This document shows positions 1-7,169 of a DNA stretch of 14,026 nucleotides, piece after piece. Where the stretch lies: NCBI GenBank assembly GCA_021828745.1, contig JAJZDE010000026.1:1-14026 (forward strand), in the 5' to 3' direction. Made by a program: the position numbers and the translations under genes. This DNA comes from Pseudomonadota bacterium (GTDB taxonomy: Bacteria; Pseudomonadota; Gammaproteobacteria; Burkholderiales; Ferrovaceae). Every line of letters begins with the position of its first letter. The first letter of the stretch is position 1. The notes under the pieces are model-generated. The model was not told the DNA's origin. It ran no database searches and saw only the letters and a program-made list of their open reading frames with translations.

Positions 1-1220
1 GGGCAGTACTGGCGAGCGAACTGATCTTGTCGGTTTTGTGGGCAGGGAAGGGGGAAGCCAGTCCCACCCGGGATCTGCATGACCTCAAAAAACGGATCCA
101 TCAGGTGGAAAAAGACGTTGCCACCACCGAGGGATCCCGTCAGAAGGTCCGGGAAGAGTTACAACGCACCGAACAGACCATCAGTGCCACGACGGGTCAA
201 TTGCATCGGCTGGAACTTCAGCAGGCCCAGTTGCAGACCGAACTGGGGGGGCTGCATCTTCGGGCCGAAGACACCCAGTCCGACGTATCGCGTCAGCAAC
301 GAAGCCTGGAACGCTGGATTCAATACCGGTACTACTGGCAGGCAGGTACCCCTCTGCCCGCCGCATTGGGGGTGACCCATCCCGACGAATGGACGCGACA
401 GGCTTACTATGTGGATGTACTGGCACGTCATGAAGCCTCGAAGATCGATGAGTTGAATGGAAACCTCCAGGCTTTGGAGGAGATTACCCAAAATCGCGAA
501 CGAAAAATGCAGGCTCTGGTCCGGGTCGAGGCGGAAATGGCTCTTCAGCAAAAGCGCCTGAAGGAAGAAAATGCAACCCGGGCGGCCCTGATGGCGTCAC
601 TTTCCAGTCGTCTCGACAGCCAGCGCAAGAATCTGGAATCGCTGCGCCATGATGAAGCTCGCCTGACCCAATTGATCGATCGTCTGGCGCGTGAGGCGCG
701 TCGCCATGCGGCGACCGCCCCGCACCGGGCGGTTCCACCACACCGGCATGCCGCTCCGGTTGCGGGAGAAAGTACCGTCGCCACCATCGACCAGGTTCCG
801 GAAGCGGGAAAGGATGAGAGTGCGTTTTCCCATTTGCGCGGTCACTTGCGTTTGCCCATGGCCGGGGAACTTAAAAACCACTTCGGCAGTCCACGGGCAG
901 AGACCGGCCTGACCTGGCGGGGGGTGTTCATCCATGCGCCCGAAGGCAGGGAGGTGCGGGCGGTGGCAGCAGGGCAGGTGGTTTATGCGGATTGGTTGAG
1001 GGGGTTTGGCAACTTGTTGATCATTGACCATGGGGACGGTTACATGAGTCTCTACGGCGGTGCGCAGAGTTTCTTTGCCCGGGTGGGGGAAAAGGTTCAG
1101 ACCGGGAGTGTGGTGGCCAGTGCGGGAAACACCGGTGAGAATGATGAATCAGGGCTATACTTCGAACTTCGTTATCAAGGGAAACCCATCGACCCCATGC
1201 GCTGGGTCGGGAATCCCTGA
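1..1220 (+). CDS. envC: Murein hydrolase activator EnvC (LytM/M23-like), 5' end outside window
   Basis: Periplasmic coiled-coil protein with a C-terminal LytM domain. EnvC homologs activate cell-wall amidases at the division septum. The frame is open to the window edge (first full codon at 3). A TTG at 27 is a possible start, but it would leave only a stub of a signal peptide, and the codons before it are hydrophobic (LASELILSVLWAG), so the true start is probably upstream. Counting from that TTG, residues 15-225 are heptad-rich, charged coiled coil, 226-270 a His/Ala/Pro linker, and 272-396 the LytM domain. The zinc-ligand positions of active M23 peptidases are replaced (GLTWRGVF where HxGxD is expected; GLYFE where HLHFE is expected), as in E. 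coli EnvC. This indicates an activator rather than a hydrolase. It is followed 45 bp downstream by an S41 protease, a common pairing. Confidence 0.9.
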   Translation, partial: AVLASELILSVLWAGKGEASPTRDLHDLKKRIHQVEKDVATTEGSRQKVREELQRTEQTISATTGQLHRLELQQAQLQTELGGLHLRAEDTQSDVSRQQRSLERWIQYRYYWQAGTPLPAALGVTHPDEWTRQAYYVDVLARHEASKIDELNGNLQALEEITQNRERKMQALVRVEAEMALQQKRLKEENATRAALMASLSSRLDSQRKNLESLRHDEARLTQLIDRLAREARRHAATAPHRAVPPHRHAAPVAGESTVATIDQVPEAGKDESAFSHLRGHLRLPMAGELKNHFGSPRAETGLTWRGVFIHAPEGREVRAVAAGQVVYADWLRGFGNLLIIDHGDGYMSLYGGAQSFFARVGEKVQTGSVVASAGNTGENDESGLYFELRYQGKPIDPMRWVGNP

Positions 1221-1241
1221 TGGGGATTTCCCTTAAATTTT
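1209..1241 (+). terminator. Stem-loop with U-rich tail over the envC stop codon
   Basis: The arm GGGAATCCC (1209-1217) can pair with GGGATTTCCC (1223-1232), giving nine pairs and one bulged T. The five-base loop contains the envC TGA. TTAAATTTT follows at 1233-1241. The shape fits an intrinsic terminator or attenuator that would lower readthrough into the protease gene. The tail is interrupted by A residues and no clear promoter lies between it and the next start, so partial termination is more likely than complete. This is inference from base pairing only. Confidence 0.45.
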
Positions 1242-1265
1242 GCGTTTGAAAAAGGAAAATAGATT

Positions 1266-2702
1266 ATGGTGGGGCCGTTGAAAAAACTGGGTTTGATCCT
1301 GTTGGGGGCCCTGCTCGGGTTTGCCCTGACCCTCAATTTTTCGGCGGTGGCCGACAAGTCGACCACGCCTGCCGGGACTCCCCTGCCGATCGAAGATCTG
1401 CGTGTTTTCAGTGAAATTTTCGGACGCATCAAGAGCGATTATGTCGAACCGGTGGACGATCATAAATTGATCAAGGAAGCCATCACCGGCATGGTGGCGG
1501 GACTGGATCCCCATTCGGCCTACCTCGATCAGGAAGCGTACAAGGAACTTCAGGATGGCACCCAGGGAGAGTTTGGCGGACTGGGGATCGAGGTCACCAT
1601 GGAAGATGGCCTGGTCAAGGTGGTTACCCCCATCGATGATACGCCTGCATCCAAGGCGGGCATCAAATCCGGGGATTACATCATCAAACTGGATGATGCG
1701 GCGATCAAGGGCATGACCCTCAATGATGCGGTCAAACGCATGCGCGGCAAACCCGATACCCCCATCACCCTCACCATTCTGCGCAAGAACGAGCCCAAAC
1801 CACTGGTGATCACCCTGAAACGGGCCATCATCAAGATGAAGAGCGTCAAGTTGAAGGAACTCGAGCCAGGCTATGGCGAGATTCGCATCAGTCAGTTTCA
1901 GGAACATACGGGCGAGGATCTGGCCAATGCCGTAGCCCAGTTCTACAAGGACAACAAGGATCAGCCCAAAGGTCTGATCCTGGACCTGCGCAACAATCCC
2001 GGGGGGTTGCTGAACGCGGCGGTGGGCGTGGCGGGCGTATTCCTGCCGCCTGAGTCTCTGGTGGTCTACACCGAAGGTCGGGTGGCCGATGCCAAGATGC
2101 ATCTGACGGTGACCCCTGAAAACTACCTGCGCGATGCGAGCGAGAAAGACTACCTGACGGATTTGCCCAAGGGCATCAAGAAGTTGCCGCTGGTGGTGTT
2201 GGTCAATGGTGGGTCGGCCTCGGCTTCGGAGATCGTGGCCGGTGCCTTGCAGGACCACCATCGGGCGCTCATCCTGGGGGTGCGTACTTTCGGCAAGGGA
2301 TCGGTCCAGACGATTTTGCCCCTGTCCGGGAATACTGCCCTGAAATTGACCACGGCCCGTTATTTCACGCCAAATGGGCGTTCCATCCAGGCCAAGGGGA
2401 TTGAACCCGACAAGGTGATGCCCGATGACGCGGATGCAGTGGAAGCCACCCTGGGGATCCACGAGTCGGATCTGACGGGACATCTTTCCAATCCCACGGA
2501 TGGGGCGGCGGACAAAGGGGAGGCGACTGTCAAACCTGCCGAGAATGGGGCGACGACTCCCCCCGCTCAGCCCGCGGTACCTGCGACAGAGAAAACGGGC
2601 AAACCCGCGCACAAGCCGGGGGCCAAGGGTGACGAGTTGCCGGATCCGCAACTGGATGCTGCACGGGCCTACCTCAAGCAGGAGGCGACCAAACCGCACT
2701 GA
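1266..2702 (+). CDS. ctpA: S41 family C-terminal processing peptidase (CtpA/Prc type)
   Basis: Serine protease (478 aa) of the carboxy-terminal processing family, exported to the periplasm. In Gram-negatives such enzymes trim or degrade envelope proteins, including peptidoglycan hydrolases. Residues 6-28 form a signal peptide or anchor. The PDZ domain spans roughly 98-180 (GEFGGLGIEV to the following strands). The protease core carries NGGSASASE with predicted nucleophile Ser319, and TFGKGSVQ with general base Lys344 and Gln348; the Ser-Lys spacing equals that of E. coli Prc. A Pro/Ala/Lys-rich linker (about 405-455) precedes a conserved-looking tail, PDPQLDAARAYLKQ. The ATG is preceded by an A-rich AGGAAA site. 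It follows envC directly, which supports a shared envelope role. The length is normal for the short CtpA group, much shorter than E. coli Prc. Confidence 0.95.
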   Translation: MVGPLKKLGLILLGALLGFALTLNFSAVADKSTTPAGTPLPIEDLRVFSEIFGRIKSDYVEPVDDHKLIKEAITGMVAGLDPHSAYLDQEAYKELQDGTQGEFGGLGIEVTMEDGLVKVVTPIDDTPASKAGIKSGDYIIKLDDAAIKGMTLNDAVKRMRGKPDTPITLTILRKNEPKPLVITLKRAIIKMKSVKLKELEPGYGEIRISQFQEHTGEDLANAVAQFYKDNKDQPKGLILDLRNNPGGLLNAAVGVAGVFLPPESLVVYTEGRVADAKMHLTVTPENYLRDASEKDYLTDLPKGIKKLPLVVLVNGGSASASEIVAGALQDHHRALILGVRTFGKGSVQTILPLSGNTALKLTTARYFTPNGRSIQAKGIEPDKVMPDDADAVEATLGIHESDLTGHLSNPTDGAADKGEATVKPAENGATTPPAQPAVPATEKTGKPAHKPGAKGDELPDPQLDAARAYLKQEATKPH

Positions 2703-2722
2703 GCCCCGTGCGGGAGAGGGAA

Positions 2723-3484
2723 GTGGAAGATTCGGCACTGTTACGCTACAGTCGGCATTTGTTGCTGGAACCGTGGGGAGCAGAAACGCAGGAACGGTTG
2801 ACTCGTGCGCATGTCCTGATCGTTGGCGTGGGCGGGCTCGGTTCGCCCGCTTCCCTTTATCTGGCCGCTGCGGGAGTCGGTACCCTGACTCTGTGTGACG
2901 GGGATGTGGTGGATCTGACCAACCTGCAGCGCCAGATCGCCCTTTCCAGCTCGGATGTGGGGCGTCTGAAAGTGAACGCCACGGCCGAGCGCCTGCGGCA
3001 ACTCAACCCCACCATTGACGTTCATGCCGATCCCCGGCGGGTGGCTCCCGGGGCATGGGGGGAGCGTCTTGGTGGGGTGGATCTGGTCCTCGATTGTTGC
3101 GACGATTTTGCCACCCGTTTTGCCCTCAACCAGGCGTGCCACGAGCGCGGCATTCCTTTGGTTTCGGGGGCCGTCATTCGATTTTCGGCCCAGATCAGCG
3201 TGTTTGATTTTCGTCGGCAGGATACTCCCTGCTATGCGTGCCTCTATCCGCCGGAGAGTTGGACGGAAGAAGAGGAACGTTGCGCCCTGTTGGGCGTTTT
3301 TGCGCCCCTGGCTGGTACCACGGGCACCCTGCAGGCAGGAGAGGCGCTCAAGGTGTTGAGTGGGGTGGGCAATCCGCTGGTGGGGCGGGTCCTGCTTCTG
3401 GACGGGCTGAGCGGCGAATTTCGTACCGTGCGTTTGTTGCGCGATCCTCTCTGCCCGGTCTGCGGGGAGGGCGTGAGGGCCTGA
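2723..3484 (+). CDS. moeB: HesA/MoeB/ThiF family adenylyltransferase (E1-like)
   Basis: E1-like enzyme that adenylates the C-terminal glycine of a ubiquitin-fold sulfur carrier (MoaD in molybdopterin synthesis, or ThiS in thiamine synthesis). From the chosen GTG start the protein has 253 aa. GVGGLG (35-40) is the nucleotide loop, DGDVVDLTNLQRQ (59-71) the ATP-binding segment, and DCCDDF (124-129) follows. Cys170/Cys173 (CYAC) and Cys244/Cys247 (CPVC) form the structural zinc site. Cys187 lies where the family has its catalytic cysteine. There is no C-terminal rhodanese domain. GTG 2723 is preferred because GGGAGAGGG lies just upstream and the protein then begins like MoeB (SALLRYSRHLLL). An earlier GTG at 2708 has no ribosome site. 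The neighbours do not settle MoeB versus ThiF; the MoeB name is the usual one for this location after envC-ctpA. Confidence 0.88.
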   Translation: MEDSALLRYSRHLLLEPWGAETQERLTRAHVLIVGVGGLGSPASLYLAAAGVGTLTLCDGDVVDLTNLQRQIALSSSDVGRLKVNATAERLRQLNPTIDVHADPRRVAPGAWGERLGGVDLVLDCCDDFATRFALNQACHERGIPLVSGAVIRFSAQISVFDFRRQDTPCYACLYPPESWTEEEERCALLGVFAPLAGTTGTLQAGEALKVLSGVGNPLVGRVLLLDGLSGEFRTVRLLRDPLCPVCGEGVRA

Positions 3485-3501
3485 TCCGGCGAACCCGGTC
3501 A
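3482..3501. other. Small hairpin joining the two convergent stop codons
   Basis: Between the E1-like gene and tsaD, TGA-(T)-CCGG (3482-3489) pairs with CCGG-TCA (3495-3501) around a five-base loop, with one bulged T. The base of the stem is formed by the two genes' own stop codons, which are complementary. No T-run follows on either strand, so it is not a canonical intrinsic terminator. It may be only a small 3'-end structure for both transcripts. Confidence 0.3.
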
Positions 3502-4530
3502 GAGATGGGCTGCGTAGGCGGCCAGATCCCAGCGCGGGTGAATGATGAAGCCTGGAGAGAGGGAATCCCGGAGACGGGCCAGGAGCGCGGGATTCTGCAA
3601 GTGACAGCAACCTGCGTAAGCAATCATGGCGCCATTGTCCGTACACAGATGGGCCGGAGGGAAGGTGACCCGGATACCGGCAGGTTCCAGTTGTGCACGC
3701 AGGGCATGGCGCAGGGGTTGGTTGGCGCCCACCCCGCCTGCCACCACCAATTGGGTATATCCGGTCATGTGCAGGGCCAGACGGGTTTTCTGGGTCAGCA
3801 CATCCACCACCGCTTCTTCGAAGGCGGCGGCGATGTCCGGGTAATCCGTCGGGGATTGACGGCGTACCCGCTGGGCAACGGCAGTTTTCAGGCCGCTGAA
3901 ACTGAGTTGCAGGTCGCCGCTCTGGAGGAGGGGACGGGGCAAACGAAAGCGCGCCGGATCTCCCTGACGGGCCAATTGGGACAGTGCGGGTCCTCCCGGA
4001 TAGGGCAAGCCCAGCAATTGAGCCGTTTTGTCGAAGGCTTCCCCGACGGCATCGTCCACCGTTTCCCCCAGCAGGCGATAGCGCCCCAACCCTTCCACGG
4101 CCATGAACTGACTGTGTCCGCCGGAGACCAGCAGTGCGACGAAGGGAAAGGAGGGCGGCTCGGCGGCCAGAAAGGGGGAAAGCAGATGGCCTTCGAGATG
4201 GTGCACCGGGCAGGCAGGCAGATGTCGACTGCGCGCCAGCGCGCTGGCTACCGAGGCGCCCACCAACAGCGCACCGGCCAAGCCGGGCCCTGCCGTGTAG
4301 GCAATGGCATCCAGGTCTGCCAGGGTGGCCTGGGCTTGGTCCAGAGTGCGTTCGATGAGCGGGACCAGAAGACGAATATGATCCCGCGAGGCCAGTTCCG
4401 GGACTACTCCGCCATAGGCTGCATGGAGGGCGATCTGGGAGTGCAGTGATTCTGCCCTCAGTCCCCTTGCGCTGTCATACAGGGCCACCCCGGTTTCATC
4501 ACAGGAGGTTTCGATCCCCAGAACTATCAT
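3499..4530 (-). CDS. tsaD: tRNA N6-threonylcarbamoyladenosine synthase subunit TsaD
   Basis: TsaD (also called YgjD, Gcp or Kae1) transfers the threonylcarbamoyl group from TC-AMP to A37 of ANN-decoding tRNAs, with TsaB, TsaC and TsaE. It is cytoplasmic and normally essential. The 343-aa length is typical. The N terminus [13 protein letters not shown] is the family's ASKHA signature. HHLEGH places metal ligands at His111 and His115, and CTDNGA places the third at Asp298. GGHS (137-140) and AGGVGAN (264-270) are further family motifs. The gene runs leftward and meets the E1-like gene tail to tail. Its start is 161 bp from the divergent lipoprotein gene. In many proteobacteria tsaD is divergent from rpsU; that partner is not here. 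Confidence 0.97.
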   Translation of the reverse strand: MIVLGIETSCDETGVALYDSARGLRAESLHSQIALHAAYGGVVPELASRDHIRLLVPLIERTLDQAQATLADLDAIAYTAGPGLAGALLVGASVASALARSRHLPACPVHHLEGHLLSPFLAAEPPSFPFVALLVSGGHSQFMAVEGLGRYRLLGETVDDAVGEAFDKTAQLLGLPYPGGPALSQLARQGDPARFRLPRPLLQSGDLQLSFSGLKTAVAQRVRRQSPTDYPDIAAAFEEAVVDVLTQKTRLALHMTGYTQLVVAGGVGANQPLRHALRAQLEPAGIRVTFPPAHLCTDNGAMIAYAGCCHLQNPALLARLRDSLSPGFIIHPRWDLAAYAAHL

Positions 4531-4566
4531 GCCTAGATCCCATCAAACCCGTTTGGACGAGGGGGG

Positions 4567-4594
4567 ATTCTACCAGTTATCCGCCGAGCGTAAA
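4567..4594 (-). promoter_or_regulatory. Candidate sigma70 promoter for tsaD
   Basis: Read on the minus strand: TTTACG (-35, at 4594-4589), a 16-bp spacer, then TAGAAT (-10, at 4572-4567). The -10 is preceded by TG plus one base, an extended -10 element. Transcription would start near 4560, leaving a leader of about 30 nt before the tsaD ATG. Four of six bases match consensus at -35 and five of six at -10. Confidence 0.55.
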
Positions 4595-4621
4595 CCCGTT
4601 GGAAAAAATCCCGGGGCCATC

Positions 4622-4689
4622 GAGTTCTGTCGTGACAGGAAGGCACCGGCATTTTATACTGTCCTTCCTTGAGTTCTGTCGGAGTGACA
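4622..4689 (+). repeat. Pair of 11-bp direct repeats around the lipoprotein promoter
   Basis: GAGTTCTGTCG occurs at 4622-4632 and again at 4671-4681, 49 bp apart. Each copy leads into GTGACA: immediately in the first (4632-4637), and after three extra bases in the second (4684-4689). The first copy also forms CTGTC-GT-GACAG (4627-4638), an inverted repeat that overlaps the -35 box. The second ends in the Shine-Dalgarno sequence. The arrangement resembles a pair of operator half-sites, or a local duplication. No regulator can be named from the sequence. Confidence 0.55.
4632..4660 (+). promoter_or_regulatory. Strong candidate sigma70 promoter for the lipoprotein-SDR unit
   Basis: GTGACA (-35, 4632-4637) and TATACT (-10, 4655-4660) are separated by exactly 17 bp, and each matches consensus at five of six positions. 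The predicted start is near 4667, giving a leader of about 25 nt with GGAG at 4681-4684. The -35 box sits inside the inverted repeat CTGTC-GT-GACAG, so a protein bound there could block RNA polymerase. Confidence 0.7.
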
Positions 4690-4691
4690 TC

Positions 4692-5237
4692 ATGCGGTGT
4701 GTACGGTTTCCGAAATCTTTCTCCCTGCTTGGACTGACTTTCCTGGCCCTGACTTCCTGTGCCACGAAACAGGACGCCAAGTTGCCGGCATCCCTGACTC
4801 CCCCCTCAGATCAGAAAATGATCCTGCAGGCCATGGGGGAGGGCGTACAGACGTATGCCTGTGAAAAAAACGGCGACAATGCCTATACCTGGGTGGCACA
4901 GGGACCGGTGGCCGATCTCTACGACGGGACAGGGAATGCCCTGGCCAGCCTGGTGAAGGGGCCGCGCTGGAGCATGAAGGATGGGACTGCCCTCACCGGA
5001 GTGGCGGTCGTGGCCAGTGCGCCTGCGCCCAAGGAAGGCGAGGATATTCCCTGGGTCTTGTGGAAGGGTGGCGATGCAGTGGGCAGTGGCTCCCTGGCGC
5101 ACGCGACGAGCATCCGGCAAATTCATACGCGGGGTGGCCTGGCCCCGGCGAAGGGATGTACGGCAGAAAAAGTAGGCAAGGTGACCAAGGTGACCAAGGT
5201 GACCTATACGGCCACTTACCAATTTTTTGCACCCTGA
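4692..5237 (+). CDS. DUF3455-like lipoprotein
   Basis: Predicted 181-aa lipoprotein. A signal peptide (1-22) ends in the lipobox LTSC with Cys23 as the lipidation site. Residue +2 is Ala, so outer-membrane sorting is expected. The body resembles DUF3455 proteins: GVQTYAC near the start, YTWVAQGPVADLYD, GPRW...DGTALTG, IPWVLWKGG, then IRQIHTRGGLAPAKGC and a final aromatic strand. The family has no settled function. The ATG at 4692 is chosen because GGAG lies seven bases upstream and it gives a complete lipoprotein signal; the frame stays open upstream, but that part overlaps the tsaD start and the promoters. Residues 163-171 are three KVT units encoded by a 9-bp tandem repeat. The stop codon overlaps the ribosome site of the SDR gene that follows, so the two are probably co-translated. 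Confidence 0.85.
   Translation: MRCVRFPKSFSLLGLTFLALTSCATKQDAKLPASLTPPSDQKMILQAMGEGVQTYACEKNGDNAYTWVAQGPVADLYDGTGNALASLVKGPRWSMKDGTALTGVAVVASAPAPKEGEDIPWVLWKGGDAVGSGSLAHATSIRQIHTRGGLAPAKGCTAEKVGKVTKVTKVTYTATYQFFAP
5178..5204 (+). repeat. Three tandem copies of a 9-bp unit (AAGGTGACC)
   Basis: AAGGTGACC is repeated exactly at 5178-5186, 5187-5195 and 5196-5204. It encodes KVT-KVT-KVT in the C-terminal strand region of the lipoprotein. The unit is a multiple of three, so copy-number change would alter length without shifting frame. With no sequence difference between copies, it looks like a recent slippage expansion. Confidence 0.9.
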
Positions 5238-5247
5238 GGAGTAAAGC

Positions 5248-6003
5248 ATGATGAGTTCCCCTTCCCGAATCGTGATTGTGACTGGTGCCACTTCGGGCAT
5301 CGGTGAGGCGACGGCCCGTACCCTCATTGCCCAGGGTTATGGGGTGCTGGGGAATGGGCGCAATGCCGGCAAGTTGCAGGAACTGGAACGTCAGTGGGGT
5401 CCGCATTTTCATGGAGTGGCCGGAGATATCACAGAGGAGGCCGTGCAGGCGCAGTTGTTCAGCGCTGCCCAGGCCTATTTCGGACAGCCCGCCAATGCCG
5501 TGGTGGTCAACGCCGGGCGCGGCCTGGGTGGGTCTGTGACCGAGGTCGATCTGTCCCGTTTCGAAGAGATCCTGAAACTGAATGTGACGGCCACCCTTTC
5601 GCTCATGCAAAAATCGGCTCAGCACCTGCGTCCGCAGGTGGATTATCCTCGTCGGGGCGGAGACATCGTGGTGATCGGCTCCGTGGTGGGCCGCCATATT
5701 TCTCCCTTCAGCGCCGTGTATGGATCGACCAAATTTGCCGTGCACGCACTGGTGGAAGGATTGCGTCGGGAAGTGGGGCCGCAGGGTATCCGGGTCAGTT
5801 TGGTAGAGCCCGGCCTGGTATTGAGCGGCTTTCAGGAGGGGGCGGGGTATTCGGCGGGAATGGTCGACACCTTCAAGGGTAACTTCGGCCCCCTTCTGGT
5901 TGGAGAAGATATTGCGCAGGCCATTCACTATATCCTCAGTCGTCCGCCCCATGTTCATGTCAGCGACATCCTGATTCGCCCCACGCGCCAGGACTACCCC
6001 TGA
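5248..6003 (+). CDS. SDR family NAD(P)-dependent oxidoreductase
   Basis: Classical short-chain dehydrogenase/reductase, 251 aa, with a single Rossmann domain. Visible motifs are TGATSGIG (12-19, dinucleotide binding), Asp60, NAG (88-90), Asn112, the catalytic Ser145, and Tyr158-x3-Lys162 (YGSTK). Arg38 after the second strand suggests a preference for NADP(H), by analogy with the family. There is no signal peptide, so it should be cytoplasmic. The substrate cannot be deduced; the sequence is of the broad YdfG-like type that acts on hydroxy acids or small carbonyls. GAGGAG at 5236-5241 overlaps the lipoprotein stop, with the ATG six bases later and a second ATG next to it. The pairing with a lipoprotein gene is unexplained, and the gene may simply share the promoter. 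Confidence 0.92.
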   Translation: MMSSPSRIVIVTGATSGIGEATARTLIAQGYGVLGNGRNAGKLQELERQWGPHFHGVAGDITEEAVQAQLFSAAQAYFGQPANAVVVNAGRGLGGSVTEVDLSRFEEILKLNVTATLSLMQKSAQHLRPQVDYPRRGGDIVVIGSVVGRHISPFSAVYGSTKFAVHALVEGLRREVGPQGIRVSLVEPGLVLSGFQEGAGYSAGMVDTFKGNFGPLLVGEDIAQAIHYILSRPPHVHVSDILIRPTRQDYP

Positions 6004-6006
6004 GTT

Positions 6007-6037
6007 TTGAGCCCCGACTGGCGGGCTATGCGATAAT
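6007..6037 (+). promoter_or_regulatory. Possible promoter for the leuB operon
   Basis: GATAAT (6032-6037) preceded by TGC makes an extended -10 element. The best -35 candidate is TTGAGC (6007-6012), with a long 19-bp spacer. It lies in the 81-bp gap before leuB, the largest gap on the plus strand between 4692 and 13290, so a promoter here is plausible. I see no leader peptide rich in leucine codons. Confidence 0.4.
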
Positions 6038-6084
6038 GTCCGGTTTCGACAGTGGGGCCTTGCAGGGTCCGTTCAGGAGGAATC

Positions 6085-7158
6085 ATGAAAATCGCCGTAT
6101 TGCCTGGAGATGGCATTGGACCCGAGATCGTGGCCGAGGCCCTCAAGATACTGGAAGTTTTGCGCGCCGAAGGAGTTTCCCTGGAACTGGAGGTGGCCCC
6201 AGTGGGTGGGGCGGCGGTGGATCAGACGGGAGATCCCCTGCCTCCGTCCACTTTGACGCTTTGTGAACAGGCTGATGCCGTCCTGTTCGGCGCCATCGGC
6301 GGTCCGCGGTATGATGCCCTGCCCCGGGAACAGCGTCCCGAGCGGGGTCTATTGCGTTTGCGCAAGGCCATGGACCTGTTTGCCAACCTGCGTCCCGCCC
6401 AGGTTTTTCCCGAACTGGTGGCGGCTTCCACGTTGCGTCCCGAGGTGGTCTCCGGCCTGGATATCCTGATCGTCCGGGAGTTGACGGGCGACATCTATTT
6501 TGGTGAGCCGCGCGGGCTCCGGACCAATGCGGCGGGTGAACGGGAAGGCTTCAATACCATGGTCTACGCCGAATCGGAAATCCGGCGCGTGGCCCACTGG
6601 GGGTTTCAGGCCGCCATGCGTCGCCAGCGGCGGCTTTGTTCCGTGGACAAGATGAACGTGCTGGAGTGCACACAGTTGTGGCGTGACGTGGTGACGGAAA
6701 TCGCCCCCGAGTATCCCGAGGTAACCTTGAGTCACATGCTGGTGGATAACGCGGCCATGCAACTGGTGCGCCATCCCCGTCAATTTGATGTCATCGTCAC
6801 CGGCAACCTCTTCGGGGACATTCTCTCCGATGAGGCTTCCATGCTGACGGGGTCTATCGGCATGTTGCCTTCGGCCTCCCTGAATGCCCGTGGCCAGGGC
6901 TTGTATGAGCCCATTCATGGCAGTGCTCCGGATATTGCCGGGCAAGGCAAGGCCAATCCTCTGGCCCAGATCCTGTCGGTTGCCATGATGTTCCGTTACT
7001 CCCTGCATCGGTCCGATCTTGCCGACCGGATCGAACAGGCCGTGCGCTCCGTGCTGGCTCAGGGCATCCGGACGGCCGATATTGCCCAGGCCGGTGAAGG
7101 GATCGTGTCTACCGGTCAAATGGGCGACGCGGTGGTGAAGGCCTTGCAGGCCGGTTGA
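6085..7158 (+). CDS. leuB: 3-isopropylmalate dehydrogenase
   Basis: LeuB oxidises and decarboxylates 3-isopropylmalate to 2-oxoisocaproate with NAD+, the third step of leucine synthesis. The 357-aa length is normal. GDGIGPEI (8-15) begins the fold; [12 protein letters not shown] holds the catalytic Tyr138; SVDKMNVLE holds Lys189; [20 protein letters not shown] and the [14 protein letters not shown] segment form the metal and NAD sites. The start is the ATG at 6085, preceded by AGGAGG with a four-base spacer. An in-frame ATG at 6052 would add 11 residues not typical of the family. leuC and leuD, often directly upstream in relatives, are not in this window. The asd gene follows after 11 bp. Confidence 0.97.
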   Translation: MKIAVLPGDGIGPEIVAEALKILEVLRAEGVSLELEVAPVGGAAVDQTGDPLPPSTLTLCEQADAVLFGAIGGPRYDALPREQRPERGLLRLRKAMDLFANLRPAQVFPELVAASTLRPEVVSGLDILIVRELTGDIYFGEPRGLRTNAAGEREGFNTMVYAESEIRRVAHWGFQAAMRRQRRLCSVDKMNVLECTQLWRDVVTEIAPEYPEVTLSHMLVDNAAMQLVRHPRQFDVIVTGNLFGDILSDEASMLTGSIGMLPSASLNARGQGLYEPIHGSAPDIAGQGKANPLAQILSVAMMFRYSLHRSDLADRIEQAVRSVLAQGIRTADIAQAGEGIVSTGQMGDAVVKALQAG

Positions 7159-7169
7159 GGAGACGATTC

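Noticed and set aside
1233..2738. A 501-codon open frame on the minus strand opposite the S41 protease
   Set aside because: The protease on the plus strand is unmistakable. The antisense frame is rich in His, Gln, Arg and Gly, has no recognisable domain, and is of the kind produced by strong G/C third-position bias.
3238..4449. A 403-codon plus-strand open frame opposite tsaD
   Set aside because: tsaD is certain from its motifs. This frame also overlaps the E1-like gene, has no signal or domain, and reads as a compositional shadow.
4446..4691. An N-terminal extension of the lipoprotein by 82 codons
   Set aside because: It would overlap the tsaD start and both promoters, and would bury the lipoprotein signal peptide. 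The ATG at 4692 has its own ribosome site.
6010..6027. AGCCC...GGGCT inverted repeat after the SDR gene as a terminator
   Set aside because: The stem is only five pairs and no T-run follows. The candidate leuB promoter overlaps it.
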